Below, in pieces: positions 49,983 through 59,814 of a DNA stretch of 64,000 nucleotides (position 1 is its first letter; every line of letters begins with the position of its first letter). The stretch spans positions 62,001 through 126,000 of the forward strand of contig JADKEA010000011.1 of assembly GCA_016718275.1 (NCBI GenBank), written 5' to 3'. Source of the DNA: Candidatus Villigracilis affinis. Its GTDB lineage: Bacteria; Chloroflexota; Anaerolineae; Anaerolineales; Villigracilaceae. Made by a program: the position numbers and the translations under genes. The notes under the pieces are model-generated. The model was given only the letters and a program-made list of their open reading frames with translations, had not been told where the DNA came from and did not search any database.

Positions 49983-52900
49983 ATGAAAAATCAGATCAAC
50001 CAGCCGTTGAAGCAAAACAAGAGGGGTAAGCACAAAATTCGCTGGACTGCCATCATCACCACTTTCATCGCCGCGGTCTTTTATATTCTGCTGTTTATTC
50101 TCCTGTATCCAAATTACGGAATGGGCGTATCTGCATTAATTACTCTGTCCGTGGTTGCCGCTTCATGGTTATGGGGAGTGAAAAATAAGAAGGAAAGTAA
50201 ATACCTCGAGGACAACTTCCTGACAACGATAAAAGCGATCCCGCATGGCATGCTGATCGTGAACACCGATGGATATATCACCCTCGCCAATGAACAGGCA
50301 GAACATGTTTTTGGTTACGAATCGGGGACGCTATTGGGAATTGAGATCGAACAACTCGTACCGACACACCAGCGGCATCATCACGTCTCACACAGAAACA
50401 CGTATCATAATCATCCACAATCCAGACAAATGATAGGGCGCGAGTTAATGGCCCAGCGCAGGGACGGCAGCCGCTTTCCCGCTCAAGTGGGACTTATAAA
50501 AAGAGCGCTTAGCGCCGATAATTATTTCGTCATACTGAAAAACAAAACAACCGGGCTGTTTGAAGAGGTGTACTCTGCTGACAAATTCGATCTACCCCTG
50601 CCTCCCCAGGTTGAAATGAAGAGGAGCGCGAGTTCCTATGTATACCGAACAGGTCAATCGCTATTGTTAACCGAGGAACGCTTCGACCAACTGGTTACAC
50701 AGGGTGAAATGGAGTTGATCGGAAACAATTCCCTTTCATGGTTGGGGGTTCCTCTAAAAATTGGCGGGGAACCGATCGGCGTGATGGTTGTACAAGACTA
50801 CGAGAATGAAGGCTGTTATTCGGAGCGTGACGAAGAATTCCTCGCTTCGACCGCCGGGCAGGTGGCTCTGGCAATTGAGCGAAAACGCGCGGAAGAAGAA
50901 CTACGTGCCAGCCAGAAGCATTTTTATGAGTTGTTCGAAAATGTGCCGGTAGGGATTTGGGAGGAGGATTTCTCCGCCATTCGTGAATTCCTCTACGGGC
51001 TGTTTGAATCCGGGATCACCGATCTTTCCACCTACTTCGACGACCACCCGGAAGCGGTCACGGAATGTGTAAATCGAATCAAGGTGGTAAATGTCAACCA
51101 GGCTGCACTCCAGTTTTATCAAGCTGAAGACAAGTCGCAGTTGATCGATAAGACAACATCCCCGATCCGTATCGACAGTCAGAGTTTCAGGGTTTTCCGC
51201 GAACAATTTATCGAACTGGCACACGGGCACACATCCTACGAAACAGAATTCGACACGCTCAATATGCGCGGTGAAATGCGCACAGTTGCTTTACGTTTAA
51301 GTTTTGCCTACGGTTCCGAACAGACCTGGAAACGGGTGTTTGTTGCCTTTACCGATCTAACCGAACGCAAACATGCCGAACAAGCCATGCGAGATGCCGA
51401 ATTCCGATACCAGCAGATCGTTGAGCGCATACCAGCCGTGGTATACAGCGCCGGACTCGGCCCGGATATGCACTGGAAATTCGTCAGCCCGCAGATCCAA
51501 GACTTGTTGGGCTACACAGCAGAAGAATGGCTGGCTGACCCGCAAATCTGGCAAGACTGTCTTCATCCTAGCGACCGTCAACTCGTTACAGAAGTGGAAA
51601 TGCAATCCAAGGCCACAGGAGAACCGGTCAAGCTCGAATATCGAATGTTCACGCGCGATGGACGCATGATCTGGGTCCGCGACGAAGCCACCGTTGCACG
51701 CGATGAAAACGGGAATTCCTTCCTCTCTTTGGGATTCATCTTCGATATCACTGAACGAAAGCTGGCCGAAGAACAAGCCAGTCGACGCGCTGACGAATTC
51801 GCCATGCTTTATGACACAGCACATCACCTTGCCCAAAGCCAGGGAGATCTAAAATCTGTTTTGCAGGTGATCGGAAATCGTGCCGCATCTCTGCTTGGTT
51901 CGAGCGCCGCAGGCTTTTACCTGTACGATGCCGCCCATGGATACCTTAATCTTGCGGTCCGCGTTGGCAATATGTTTCCCCCGGGCATCGTCCGTTTAAA
52001 AATCGGGCAGGGCGCGAGTGGAAGGGCCGCCCAAAAACGCACATCCATTATCGTGGATGATTACGCCACCTGGGAACATCGCTCAGACATTTTCGACGGT
52101 CTCGATATCAACGCCGTACTTTGTGTGCCAATGCTTTACAGCAGGGAAATGATCGGCGTGCTGACCATTGGTGAAACAGGTAGCTCCAACCGCAAATATA
52201 CGGAAGCCGAAGCCCGCTTATTGGAATTGTTTGCCAGCCAGGCCGCCGCCGCCATTTACAACGCAAGGCTGCTGGAAAACACATTCAACAGGTTGAATGA
52301 ACTTGAAACCATAGCCCGAGTCTCGGGCAGATTGCGCGCCGCAAATTCTCTCAACGAAATGCTTCCCGGCCTGCTGGACGAAACCCTGAATGCGCTCAAC
52401 ACAGACACAGGCAGCATCTTCCTCTACGATCCAGAAATCGACGCGCTACGCTCGCGCCTCCAACGCGGCTGGTTCGGGGTTGCTGAACAACAGGCACAAG
52501 TCCCCGCTGACAGCATTGCGGCATACGTCTACTCCAGCGGTGAGGTCTATCATTCAAAGGATGCCGCACAAAACCAAGGCGAGATTCCCGATGGCTGGGA
52601 TGCCGTCTGCGTACCCATTCGGACATCCCAGGAGGTGGTTGGCGTTCTTTTTATTTCCGTGCAGAAGCCGCGCGAATTAACTGCCGATGAAGTACGCCTG
52701 CTGACAACACTGGCTGAGATCGCCGGAAATGCGATCCACCGCACCCGCCTGCACGAACAGACCAAACGTAACCTGATCCATATTTCCATGCTCCGCCAGA
52801 TCGACCAGACGATCGCCTCAAACTTTGATCTGTCTGTTTCACTCAACCTGTTAATCAACAACGCAATGGCACAGCTAAAAGCGGGCGCAGTTTGCATCCT

Positions 52901-53852
52901 GCGCCTGAATCCATCTACGCAAATGCTTGAATATTTAAACGGCCAGGGATTCCTCAATGAAGAAATCATCAAACGCGCGCGATTGCGTCTGGGCGAAAAA
53001 TATGCAGGGCTGGCAGCTCTGGAGAGAAGACAGATCAGCATCAGTGATTTATCGAGCGTAAATCAGTCATTTGCGAATTCTGAATTTGCCCGCTCTGAAA
53101 ATATCCGCGCCTATCACGCCAACCCACTGATCGCCAAAGGCGAGGTGAAAGGCGTTCTCGAAGTCTTCCATCACACACCTTTCCATCCAGACGGAGAATG
53201 GCTCGACTTGATGGAAACCCTGGCCGGGCAGGCGGCCCTCGCGATCGACAACGCCGAGTTGTTCAAAAATCTGCAACAATCGAATCAGGAATTAACCTTC
53301 GCCTACGATAACACCATCGAAGGCTGGTCTCGTGCTTTGGACCTGCGCGACAGGGAAACCGAAGGCCACACCCAACGCGTCACAGAAATGACAATGCAGC
53401 TCGCCAACGCCATCGGGTTAAAAACGGAAGAACTTGTGCATATCCATCGCGGAGCTCTTCTGCACGATATTGGCAAAATGGGCGTGCCTGACCACATCCT
53501 GCTCAAGCCCGGGAAATTGACCGCCAGCGAATGGAAAGTGATGCGCCAGCACCCTGTCTATGCCTATGAGATGCTGCAGCCGATTGCCTATCTCCGCCCC
53601 GCGCTTGAAATCCCCTATTCACACCACGAACGCTGGGACGGGAGCGGATATCCCCGGGCGCTGAAGGGAGAGGAAATTCCACTGGCGGCGCGCATTTTCT
53701 CCGTGGTGGATGTCTGGGATGCCCTGCTCTCCAATCGTCCCTATCGCCGCGCATGGGAGAGGCAAAGGGTTATCAAATACATCGAGTCTTTTGCAGGGAA
53801 GTACTTCGACCCGAATGTTGTGAACACATTTTTGAATATGGTCTCCAGATAG
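49983..53852 (+). CDS. Membrane PAS/GAF sensor with HD-GYP output domain
   Basis: A 1289-residue signalling protein. Two membrane helices near residues 20-60 (WTAIITTFIAAVFYILLF, GVSALITLSVVAASWLWG) anchor it. In order: PAS (about 75-195, FLTTIKAIPHGMLIVNTDGYITLANEQAEHVFGYESG), GAF (about 215-300), PAS (about 310-465), PAS (about 470-595, EFRYQQIVERIPAVVYS), then three GAF domains (about 605-770, 775-920, 925-1090), and the HD-GYP phosphodiesterase (about 1100-1289). HD-GYP motifs are intact: HRGALLHDIGKMGVPD and HHERWDGSGYPRALKGEEIPL. HD-GYP proteins hydrolyse cyclic di-GMP. Ligands of the PAS and GAF domains are unknown. The Nudix gene follows 16 bp later. Confidence 0.93.
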   Translation: MKNQINQPLKQNKRGKHKIRWTAIITTFIAAVFYILLFILLYPNYGMGVSALITLSVVAASWLWGVKNKKESKYLEDNFLTTIKAIPHGMLIVNTDGYITLANEQAEHVFGYESGTLLGIEIEQLVPTHQRHHHVSHRNTYHNHPQSRQMIGRELMAQRRDGSRFPAQVGLIKRALSADNYFVILKNKTTGLFEEVYSADKFDLPLPPQVEMKRSASSYVYRTGQSLLLTEERFDQLVTQGEMELIGNNSLSWLGVPLKIGGEPIGVMVVQDYENEGCYSERDEEFLASTAGQVALAIERKRAEEELRASQKHFYELFENVPVGIWEEDFSAIREFLYGLFESGITDLSTYFDDHPEAVTECVNRIKVVNVNQAALQFYQAEDKSQLIDKTTSPIRIDSQSFRVFREQFIELAHGHTSYETEFDTLNMRGEMRTVALRLSFAYGSEQTWKRVFVAFTDLTERKHAEQAMRDAEFRYQQIVERIPAVVYSAGLGPDMHWKFVSPQIQDLLGYTAEEWLADPQIWQDCLHPSDRQLVTEVEMQSKATGEPVKLEYRMFTRDGRMIWVRDEATVARDENGNSFLSLGFIFDITERKLAEEQASRRADEFAMLYDTAHHLAQSQGDLKSVLQVIGNRAASLLGSSAAGFYLYDAAHGYLNLAVRVGNMFPPGIVRLKIGQGASGRAAQKRTSIIVDDYATWEHRSDIFDGLDINAVLCVPMLYSREMIGVLTIGETGSSNRKYTEAEARLLELFASQAAAAIYNARLLENTFNRLNELETIARVSGRLRAANSLNEMLPGLLDETLNALNTDTGSIFLYDPEIDALRSRLQRGWFGVAEQQAQVPADSIAAYVYSSGEVYHSKDAAQNQGEIPDGWDAVCVPIRTSQEVVGVLFISVQKPRELTADEVRLLTTLAEIAGNAIHRTRLHEQTKRNLIHISMLRQIDQTIASNFDLSVSLNLLINNAMAQLKAGAVCILRLNPSTQMLEYLNGQGFLNEEIIKRARLRLGEKYAGLAALERRQISISDLSSVNQSFANSEFARSENIRAYHANPLIAKGEVKGVLEVFHHTPFHPDGEWLDLMETLAGQAALAIDNAELFKNLQQSNQELTFAYDNTIEGWSRALDLRDRETEGHTQRVTEMTMQLANAIGLKTEELVHIHRGALLHDIGKMGVPDHILLKPGKLTASEWKVMRQHPVYAYEMLQPIAYLRPALEIPYSHHERWDGSGYPRALKGEEIPLAARIFSVVDVWDALLSNRPYRRAWERQRVIKYIESFAGKYFDPNVVNTFLNMVSR

Positions 53853-53868
53853 GACCTGGAATTCAGAC

Positions 53869-54477
53869 ATGGATATTTTCTCTCTATTGGATACCATCCA
53901 AGCCATTGCGCGCAATGGCCTGCGCTACACCTCAAATGAATACGACAGGGAGCGTTATGAACGTCTGCTGGATATGGCAGCTCAAACATACAGCGAGATT
54001 TTGACGGCCCCCGAAGAAAAGATAAAACAGCAATTCCTCGGCGAGCTTGGAACCATCACGCCAAAGGTTGGAACCGATGCCGCGATCTTCAATGAAAACG
54101 GTGAGATTCTGCTGATGGAAAGATCCGATGGCAGCGGGTGGTGCCTGCCCTGCGGATTCGTCGAACCAAACGAAACGCCAGCCGAAGGGGTCATCAGGGA
54201 GGTACGCGAAGAAACTGGCCTGGAGGTAAAGATCAAGCAACTGGTCGGCGTCTTCACCCGCAAACCAAATGCCAAAATGGGTCCACACACCACGGTATCG
54301 GTCGTGCATTTGTGCGAAGTTACAGGCGGCGAGTTGAAAACCTCGCACGAAGGTTATGCGCTTCAGTATTGGGCGATTGAAAAAATGAAAAACTGGCATG
54401 CCACACATGAAGTCAACGCCCGTGCAGCTTACAAAATGTGGGCGTCTGAACGTCTAATTCCCGCCGTGTCGGCGTAA
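53869..54477 (+). CDS. Nudix hydrolase with N-terminal helical domain
   Basis: A 202-residue protein. The N-terminal 60 residues (LLDTIQAIARNGLRYTSNEYDRERYERLLDMAAQTYSEI) match the helical domain that precedes Nudix in ADP-ribose or NUDIX_N_2 types. The Nudix box is GFVEPNETPAEGVIREVREETGLEV, complete with the REVREE core. Likely acts on a nucleoside diphosphate-linked molecule such as ADP-ribose; the exact substrate is inferred only. It is 16 bp downstream of the HD-GYP gene and probably co-transcribed. Confidence 0.9.
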   Translation: MDIFSLLDTIQAIARNGLRYTSNEYDRERYERLLDMAAQTYSEILTAPEEKIKQQFLGELGTITPKVGTDAAIFNENGEILLMERSDGSGWCLPCGFVEPNETPAEGVIREVREETGLEVKIKQLVGVFTRKPNAKMGPHTTVSVVHLCEVTGGELKTSHEGYALQYWAIEKMKNWHATHEVNARAAYKMWASERLIPAVSA

Positions 54478-54587
54478 GCATTTTCAACAAAAATCTTCTC
54501 GGCGATACAAAACCATGTTTTCTACGGCAAAGGGGTTGACTTCCACTGCTTGATTTTGAAAATGGAGCCAGGCAAAGTACTTTTCGA

Positions 54588-54593
54588 TATAAT
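54588..54593 (+). promoter_or_regulatory. -10 box of the EamA gene, probably leaderless
   Basis: TATAAT ends 8 nt before ATG 54602. No ribosome site is visible in the 8-nt gap. Confidence 0.5.
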
Positions 54594-54601
54594 CGGGAAC
54601 T

Positions 54602-55477
54602 ATGCAAAAACACAGCTTCGCAGGGTTACTCGCAGGATTGGGGGCCGCGTCCATTTGGGGCGGGATGTATGTTGTCAGCAAAGTGGTTTTGGATGTCATT
54701 CCGCCATTCGCATTGTTGAGCATTCGTCTTGTCATGGGGGCGCTGGTATTGGGAATCATTATTTATTTTCGCAAAAGCAAGACCGAATTTACGAAGGAAC
54801 AATTCTGGAAAAGCCTTCTCGTCGGCGTGGTCGGTTATGGCATCTCGCTTGGTTTTCAATTCGTGGGCACGAAACTTTCCACGGCATCCAACGGGTCGCT
54901 GGTCACTTCGGCCACGCCCGCTTTTGTTTTGATCTTTGCACCGTTTTTACTTGGCGAAAAAACAACCACACGCCGCATCGTTGCATTGGTCGTATCCACA
55001 CTTGGAGTGTTGGCCGTGATCGACCCGCGCAACGCCGAACTCTCCCCCACTTTATTTTGGGGCAATATGAGTCTGCTTGCGGCGGCGCTCACCTGGGCGC
55101 TGTATTCGGTGCTGGTGCGCAAAGTCAGTCAATCGGGTGACCTGCTTACCTCCAGCGCGGTAATGCTGCTGGGCGGCCTGCCATCGAGCATCGCATTCGG
55201 GTTTTGGGAAGTCAACACACAGGGCGTTGGCGCGATCACGCCGGGAATCATCGGTGGCCTATTGTTTTTGGGGATCATCTCAACGGCCATTGCCATGTTC
55301 CTGTGGAATTACGCCTTCGCAGAATTACCCGCCGCCGTGGCATCGTTGACGTTCTTTGCCCAGCCGGTAGTGGGTACGCTGCTCGGGTGGTTTTTCCTCT
55401 CCGAAACAATCACCCCCCTCTTCCTGTTCGGCGGCGCTTTAATCAGCGTCGGCATTTTAATTGCAACCAGAGAATAA
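54602..55477 (+). CDS. EamA-family (DMT) transporter
   Basis: A 291-residue polytopic protein with ten helices in two tandem EamA repeats: the first from GLLAGLGAASIWGGMYVVSKVVLDVIPPFALLSIRLVMGALVL, the second from NMSLLAAALTWALYSVLVRKV, ending in ALISVGILIATRE. Family members export amino acids, nucleosides or other metabolites. The substrate cannot be told. It is monocistronic, with its own -10 box and a terminator after it. Confidence 0.9.
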   Translation: MQKHSFAGLLAGLGAASIWGGMYVVSKVVLDVIPPFALLSIRLVMGALVLGIIIYFRKSKTEFTKEQFWKSLLVGVVGYGISLGFQFVGTKLSTASNGSLVTSATPAFVLIFAPFLLGEKTTTRRIVALVVSTLGVLAVIDPRNAELSPTLFWGNMSLLAAALTWALYSVLVRKVSQSGDLLTSSAVMLLGGLPSSIAFGFWEVNTQGVGAITPGIIGGLLFLGIISTAIAMFLWNYAFAELPAAVASLTFFAQPVVGTLLGWFFLSETITPLFLFGGALISVGILIATRE

Positions 55478-55523
55478 GCACGATACAACCCAATTTCGTA
55501 GAATCAGCTATCGGTTAAGAAAG

Positions 55524-55562
55524 AAGCGGATGCAGTTTGTAGAAAACTGCATCCGCTTTGTT
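55524..55562. terminator. Stem-loop between EamA gene and pyk
   Basis: AAGCGGATGCAGTTT (55524-55538) pairs perfectly with AAACTGCATCCGCTT (55544-55558). It lies between convergent genes. T runs are short. Confidence 0.75.
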
Positions 55563-55609
55563 GATCTTTATAAGGGCGGAAATCCAACAGGTTGGACATC
55601 CCCAAAAAA

Positions 55610-57093
55610 TTATTTCTTCACGTTGTTTTCAGCAAGTTTGCGTGCAAGATTGACAGACGCGTCGCTGCCGACGGTGTGAAGCAGGGCCATGTTGGGCGGG
55701 CGCTGTGCGCCGACGGGGTATCCGCAGACAAGCACGACCTGCTGCCCGGAACGAATACCTGAATTCAGAAGCACGGCATCTACATTGGCAAGCATTTCAT
55801 CCATGGTGTTGGCGAATTTCGTGAGATGCGGCTGAACGCCCCACAGGAACGAAAGCTGATTGAAGGTATCGTACTCAGGCGTGAACGCAAGAATGTTTTT
55901 TGATGGGCGGCCTTTGGACATCAGCCAGGCGGAACGTCCCTGCATGGTGAAGACGGAGACCGCGCTGACTTCGGGGTCGGTCGCCAATGCCTTTGCGGCG
56001 CGAGCCATCGAAGCCGCATCGCTATCGCCGAGGCCTGCCCTGCCGTCCTGACGGCTGCCCCATTCAGTGAAATGAGACTCGGCTTCGCTGACGATGCGCG
56101 ACATCATGGAGACCGCCTCGCTCGGATATTCACCCGAAGCAGTTTCAGCGGAAAGCATCACGGCATCGGTGCCATCGAAGATGGCATTCGCCACGTCGGA
56201 GGCTTCAGCACGTGTGGGCAATGGATTCTGGATCATGGATTCAAGCATCTGCGTGGCGGTGATGACGAGTTTGGCACGCGCATTGGCAGAATGAATAATA
56301 TGCTTTTGCAGGGACGGCACGCGTTCGGGGGGAAGTTCCACACCGAGGTCGCCGCGGGCAACCATCACACCATCCACCACGTCAAGGATTTCTTCGAGTT
56401 CATTGAGCGCTTCGGGTTTTTCAAGTTTTGCAATGAGAAGCGGTGTGACAAACCTTCCCTTTGAAAATTCCTCTAGCGCGGCACGAACCGCCTTTACATC
56501 ATCGGCGCTGCGCACGAAGGAAATGGCGACTGCATCCACACCTTGAGAGATCCCAAAAGCAAGGTCGGCCTTGTCTTTTTCGGTAAAGCCCGCGATACGA
56601 AGTTTTACACCAGGCAGGTTGATGCCTTTGTGCGAGGACAATGTACCCCCCACCAATACCTTTGCGTGAACCACGCGTCCTTTGGCAGTGACCACCTGCA
56701 GCGCAAGGCGGCCATCATCCAACAGCAGGCGATCGCCTTCGTGGACAGAGTCAAATAGTTCGCGGAAATCGACTGGCAGGAGTTGGTTGTTGGTTTGCGG
56801 GGCTCATCATTTGTGGCGAATAAACAAATCTGTTCATCCACTTCAAGTTGCAACGGCGCTACAAGCTTGCCGACACGGATCTTTGGTCCCTGCAAATCCT
56901 GCAGGATGCCGATCGGCAATCCAAGCCGTTTTGAAACTGCGCGAATGGCGGCGACGCGTTTCTGATGCTGTTCGTGTGTTCCGTGGGAAAAATTGAGGCG
57001 GGCGATGTTCATTCCCGCTTTCATCAATGATTCGAGAGCCTGCTCTGAATCAGAGGCAGGGCCGATGGTTGCGACGATCTTTGCTCTTCTCAT
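55610..57093 (-). pseudogene. pyk: Pyruvate kinase, one frame break
   Basis: Pyruvate kinase makes ATP and pyruvate from phosphoenolpyruvate. The N-terminal part (from 57093) has KIVATIGPASDSEQALESLMKAGMNIARLNFSHGTHEQH and GILQDLQGPKIRVG. The remainder, in another frame, has DDGRLALQVV, TEKDKADLAFGISQGVDAVAISFVRS, VARGDLGVELP and LVITATQMLESMI, then the C-terminal domain. Adding one C to the CCCC run near 56803 (minus ...GATGAGCCCCGCAAACC...) restores DEPPQTNNQLLPVDFRELFDSV. The corrected enzyme is about 494 residues. A homopolymer error is likely, as a glycolytic gene is expected to be intact. Promoter at 57248-57276. Confidence 0.92.
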
Positions 57094-57247
57094 ACGATCA
57101 CTTACTTCCTTCTAAAAGTGTAATAAAGTTCAACCAGAACCGTTTGCTGATGGCAATTGAATAATACACCCCAAAAACGGCAAAAAGATGCGCTGTGAAA
57201 AGGGAATTTCCAGCGCCCACCCCCTGCTTATACGGTTGACGGAAACT

Positions 57248-57276
57248 ATGATAGGTAAAAAAGCCGATGATGTCAA
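57248..57276 (-). promoter_or_regulatory. Near-consensus promoter of pyk
   Basis: On minus: TTGACA (57276-57271), exactly 17 bp, then TATCAT (57253-57248). It would leave a leader of about 147 nt to the pyk start, with an AAGGAAG ribosome site just before the ATG. Confidence 0.75.
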
Positions 57277-57344
57277 GGCATGCAGGTTATTGATTTGTTA
57301 ATTTTGACACACACGAATTTCGCTGAATGGCAAAACGGACTTAT

Positions 57345-57383
57345 TCAAAAAATGCCGCAAGGTCTGAAACCCTGCGGCACGTT
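57345..57383 (-). terminator. Intrinsic terminator after CoA-transferase gene
   Basis: TGCCGCAAGG (57353-57362) pairs with CCCTGCGGCA (57370-57379) at 9 of 10 positions; on minus the stem is followed by a T run (57352-57347). The 308-bp gap 57094-57401 holds only this and the pyk promoter and leader. Confidence 0.82.
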
Positions 57384-57401
57384 CTTTCGAGTGAAAATCT
57401 G

Positions 57402-58712
57402 TTACAGGTAATGCAATTCTTTCGCCTGTTTGGCCAAGTCTTCGCGGAATTGCGGGTCGGCCACATTGATCAAGGCCTGCGCCCGCTGACGAATGGTTTT
57501 GCCATACAGGTCGGCAATGCCGTGTTCGGTGACCACAAAGCGGACATGGTTACGGCTGGTAACCACGCCAGCACCCTGCTTGAGCATGGATGTAATCTTG
57601 TTTAACTTTGTTCCATCTCGCAAGCTTGCCACACTTGGCAGTGCAATGATCGGAACACCACCCTTCGAGCGTGAGGCGCCGTAGACAAAATCCAACTGGC
57701 CGCCTACGCCACTGTACAGTTTCGGTCCGATGCTGTCCGCGCAGATCTGCCCGGTCAAGTCCACTTCAATGGCGGAATTGACGGCCACCATGCGGTCGTT
57801 TTGGGCAATGATGAACGGGTCGTTCACATATTCCGTGGGATGCATTTCAACCATCGGGTTATCGTTGACCCACTCATACAGTCTCTTGGTGCCGAGAATG
57901 AACCCAGCGACCACCTTGCCAGGGTGCAGGGACTTGCGGGCATTGGTCAGCACGCCCGCGTTGACGAGGTCGATCACGCCATCTGAGAATAACTCGGTAT
58001 GAATGCCGAGGTCTTTTTTATCGAAGAGGAATTTCAAAACGGCATCGGGAATCGAGCCAATGCCAAGCTGCATGGTCGCGCCATCGGGGATCAATGAAGC
58101 TACGTGACCGGCGATCTGTTTTACAACTTCCGAATCGCCTTCCGAAGCCATCTTATGTTCGGGAATCGGATAGTTGACTGGCACGATATGGGTCAGGCGG
58201 CTGACGTGAATGAACGCATCGCCCAACGTTCGCGGCATCTGTTCGTTGACTTCAGCAATAATGATCTTCGCCGATTCAGCCGCAGACTTGGTGAGTCCCA
58301 CTTCCACGCCCAAGCTGCAAAAGCCATGCTCATCTGGTGTGGATACGTGGATGACAGCAACGTCCAATGGCAGCACGCCGCGTTTAAATAACAGGGGAAA
58401 TTCAGAAAGCAGAACAGGTGTAAAATCGGCGCGGCCTTCCTGCACTGCCTTACGAATATTCGCGCTGATGAACATCGAGTTCACGCGCAGGTGGCCTTCC
58501 ATTTCAGGGCCGACATAATCGGCAGAGCCCACGGTCAACGCCTGACAGATCTCCACATCAGTGAGATTCGGGGCATACTCCACCAGCGCCGCTAAAATCT
58601 TTTGAGGCACCGACACGTTACCGGTGAGAAAGACGCGGTTCCCCGATTTGATGGTTTTGACCGCTTCCTGTGCGGTCGTCACCCTTGATTGATAAATACC
58701 AGCTGTGGTCAT
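57402..58712 (-). CDS. Acetyl-CoA hydrolase/transferase family CoA-transferase
   Basis: A 436-residue family I CoA-transferase of the type including acetate or 4-hydroxybutyrate CoA-transferases. The N-terminal part begins RVFLTGNVSVPQKILAALVEYAP; the C-terminal domain has LGIGSIPDAVLKFLFDKKDLGIHTELFSDGV, with a Glu in the position of the catalytic glutamate, and QNDRMVAVNSAIEVDLTGQICADSIG and PKLYSGVGGQLDFVYGASRSKGG. It moves CoA between carboxylic acids in fermentation. The start is 2 bp beyond the alanine dehydrogenase stop (TAATATG) with an AGGAGG ribosome site, so the two are coupled. Confidence 0.88.
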   Translation of the reverse strand: MTTAGIYQSRVTTAQEAVKTIKSGNRVFLTGNVSVPQKILAALVEYAPNLTDVEICQALTVGSADYVGPEMEGHLRVNSMFISANIRKAVQEGRADFTPVLLSEFPLLFKRGVLPLDVAVIHVSTPDEHGFCSLGVEVGLTKSAAESAKIIIAEVNEQMPRTLGDAFIHVSRLTHIVPVNYPIPEHKMASEGDSEVVKQIAGHVASLIPDGATMQLGIGSIPDAVLKFLFDKKDLGIHTELFSDGVIDLVNAGVLTNARKSLHPGKVVAGFILGTKRLYEWVNDNPMVEMHPTEYVNDPFIIAQNDRMVAVNSAIEVDLTGQICADSIGPKLYSGVGGQLDFVYGASRSKGGVPIIALPSVASLRDGTKLNKITSMLKQGAGVVTSRNHVRFVVTEHGIADLYGKTIRQRAQALINVADPQFREDLAKQAKELHYL

Positions 58713-58713
58713 A

Positions 58714-59802
58714 TTATTCATCCTCCTGCTGCGCGCTCAAACGCACAAGGTTGAGCAGCTTGCCGTTGTGCGTATTGATCGCAGGTTCAAGGGATGGATT
58801 GCTCAAAATCTCTTTCGTTCCAAGTGCAGCAATTTCAGTGATATACGGTATGGCGGAATTCACAAAAGCATGTGTGGCGGTGCGGGCGACAGCGCCCGGC
58901 ATATTCGGCACACAATAATGCAAAATACCTTCTTCGATGTAAACAGGATGTTCATGTGTGGTTGGGCGCGAGGTTTCAACACATCCGCCCTCATCGATAC
59001 TGACATCCATAATAACGGAGCGTGGTTTCATCGAACGCACCATTTCGCGCGAGATTAGGATCGGTGTGCGCTGACCGGGCGATAACACTGCACCGACAAC
59101 CACATCCGCATACATTACCGAACGTTCAATATTGCGCTTCGTAGACATCTTTGTAGCGATGGTCGGGAAACGATCCCAAATGCGCTGGAGCGCGGCGAGG
59201 TTATGGTCGATCACTGTTACATGTGCGCCCATTCCGAGGAACATTTGTGTGGCATATGTGCCAACTACGCCTGCGCCTAAAATAACCACCTCGGCTGGCG
59301 GTACGCCAGGCACACCGCCCATCAAAATGCCCTTGCCGCCCCAATTGTTCTGAAGCAGGCGCGCCGCGATCTGAGCCGCCATTGCACCGCCGATCTGGCT
59401 GAACGGTCGCAAAACAGGCAGCGAGCCGTCTGGCGCCTGAATCTGTTCATAGGCCACCGACGTGATCTTCTTTTCAAGCAGGATGTCAATCTTGTCCTGC
59501 TGGGTCGAAGCGAGGTGCAGAAAACCCGCCAGGATCGAATCAGGGCGAAGCCAGTTCAATTCCTCCTGCATGGGGCGTGCAACTTTCAACAACAGATCTG
59601 CGCGGCCAAAGACTTCTTCTTTGGAAAAAACAAGACGCGCACCGGCCTTCTCATAATCCGCGTCGCTGAAGCCAGCCATGACGCCCGCTTCATGCTCAAC
59701 GAAAATCTGATGCCCGTTCTGAGTCAGAATCTCGGCCCCGGCTGGGGAAAGACCCACACGATACTCAAGAGTTCTACTTTCTTTTGGAATTCCGATATAC
59801 AT
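58714..59802 (-). CDS. ald: Alanine dehydrogenase
   Basis: Converts L-alanine to pyruvate and ammonia with NAD, or the reverse. The 362-residue protein has the N-terminal MYIGIPKESRTLEYRVGLSPAGAEIL, the VAYEQIQ and PVLRPFSQIGGAMAAQ motifs, and the NAD-binding turn VVILGAGVVGTYATQMFLGMGAHVTVID. The ending SRPTTHEHPVYIEEGILHYCVPNMPGAVARTATHAF is a family hallmark. The gene follows ornithine aminotransferase and is coupled to the CoA-transferase, so alanine-derived pyruvate could be used in fermentation. Confidence 0.95.
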   Translation of the reverse strand: MYIGIPKESRTLEYRVGLSPAGAEILTQNGHQIFVEHEAGVMAGFSDADYEKAGARLVFSKEEVFGRADLLLKVARPMQEELNWLRPDSILAGFLHLASTQQDKIDILLEKKITSVAYEQIQAPDGSLPVLRPFSQIGGAMAAQIAARLLQNNWGGKGILMGGVPGVPPAEVVILGAGVVGTYATQMFLGMGAHVTVIDHNLAALQRIWDRFPTIATKMSTKRNIERSVMYADVVVGAVLSPGQRTPILISREMVRSMKPRSVIMDVSIDEGGCVETSRPTTHEHPVYIEEGILHYCVPNMPGAVARTATHAFVNSAIPYITEIAALGTKEILSNPSLEPAINTHNGKLLNLVRLSAQQEDE

Positions 59803-59814
59803 TTATGCCTCCGT

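Noticed and set aside
57094..57401. Riboswitch search in the pyk leader
   Set aside because: The 147-nt leader has no motif I recognise; only a promoter and the neighbouring terminator can be supported.
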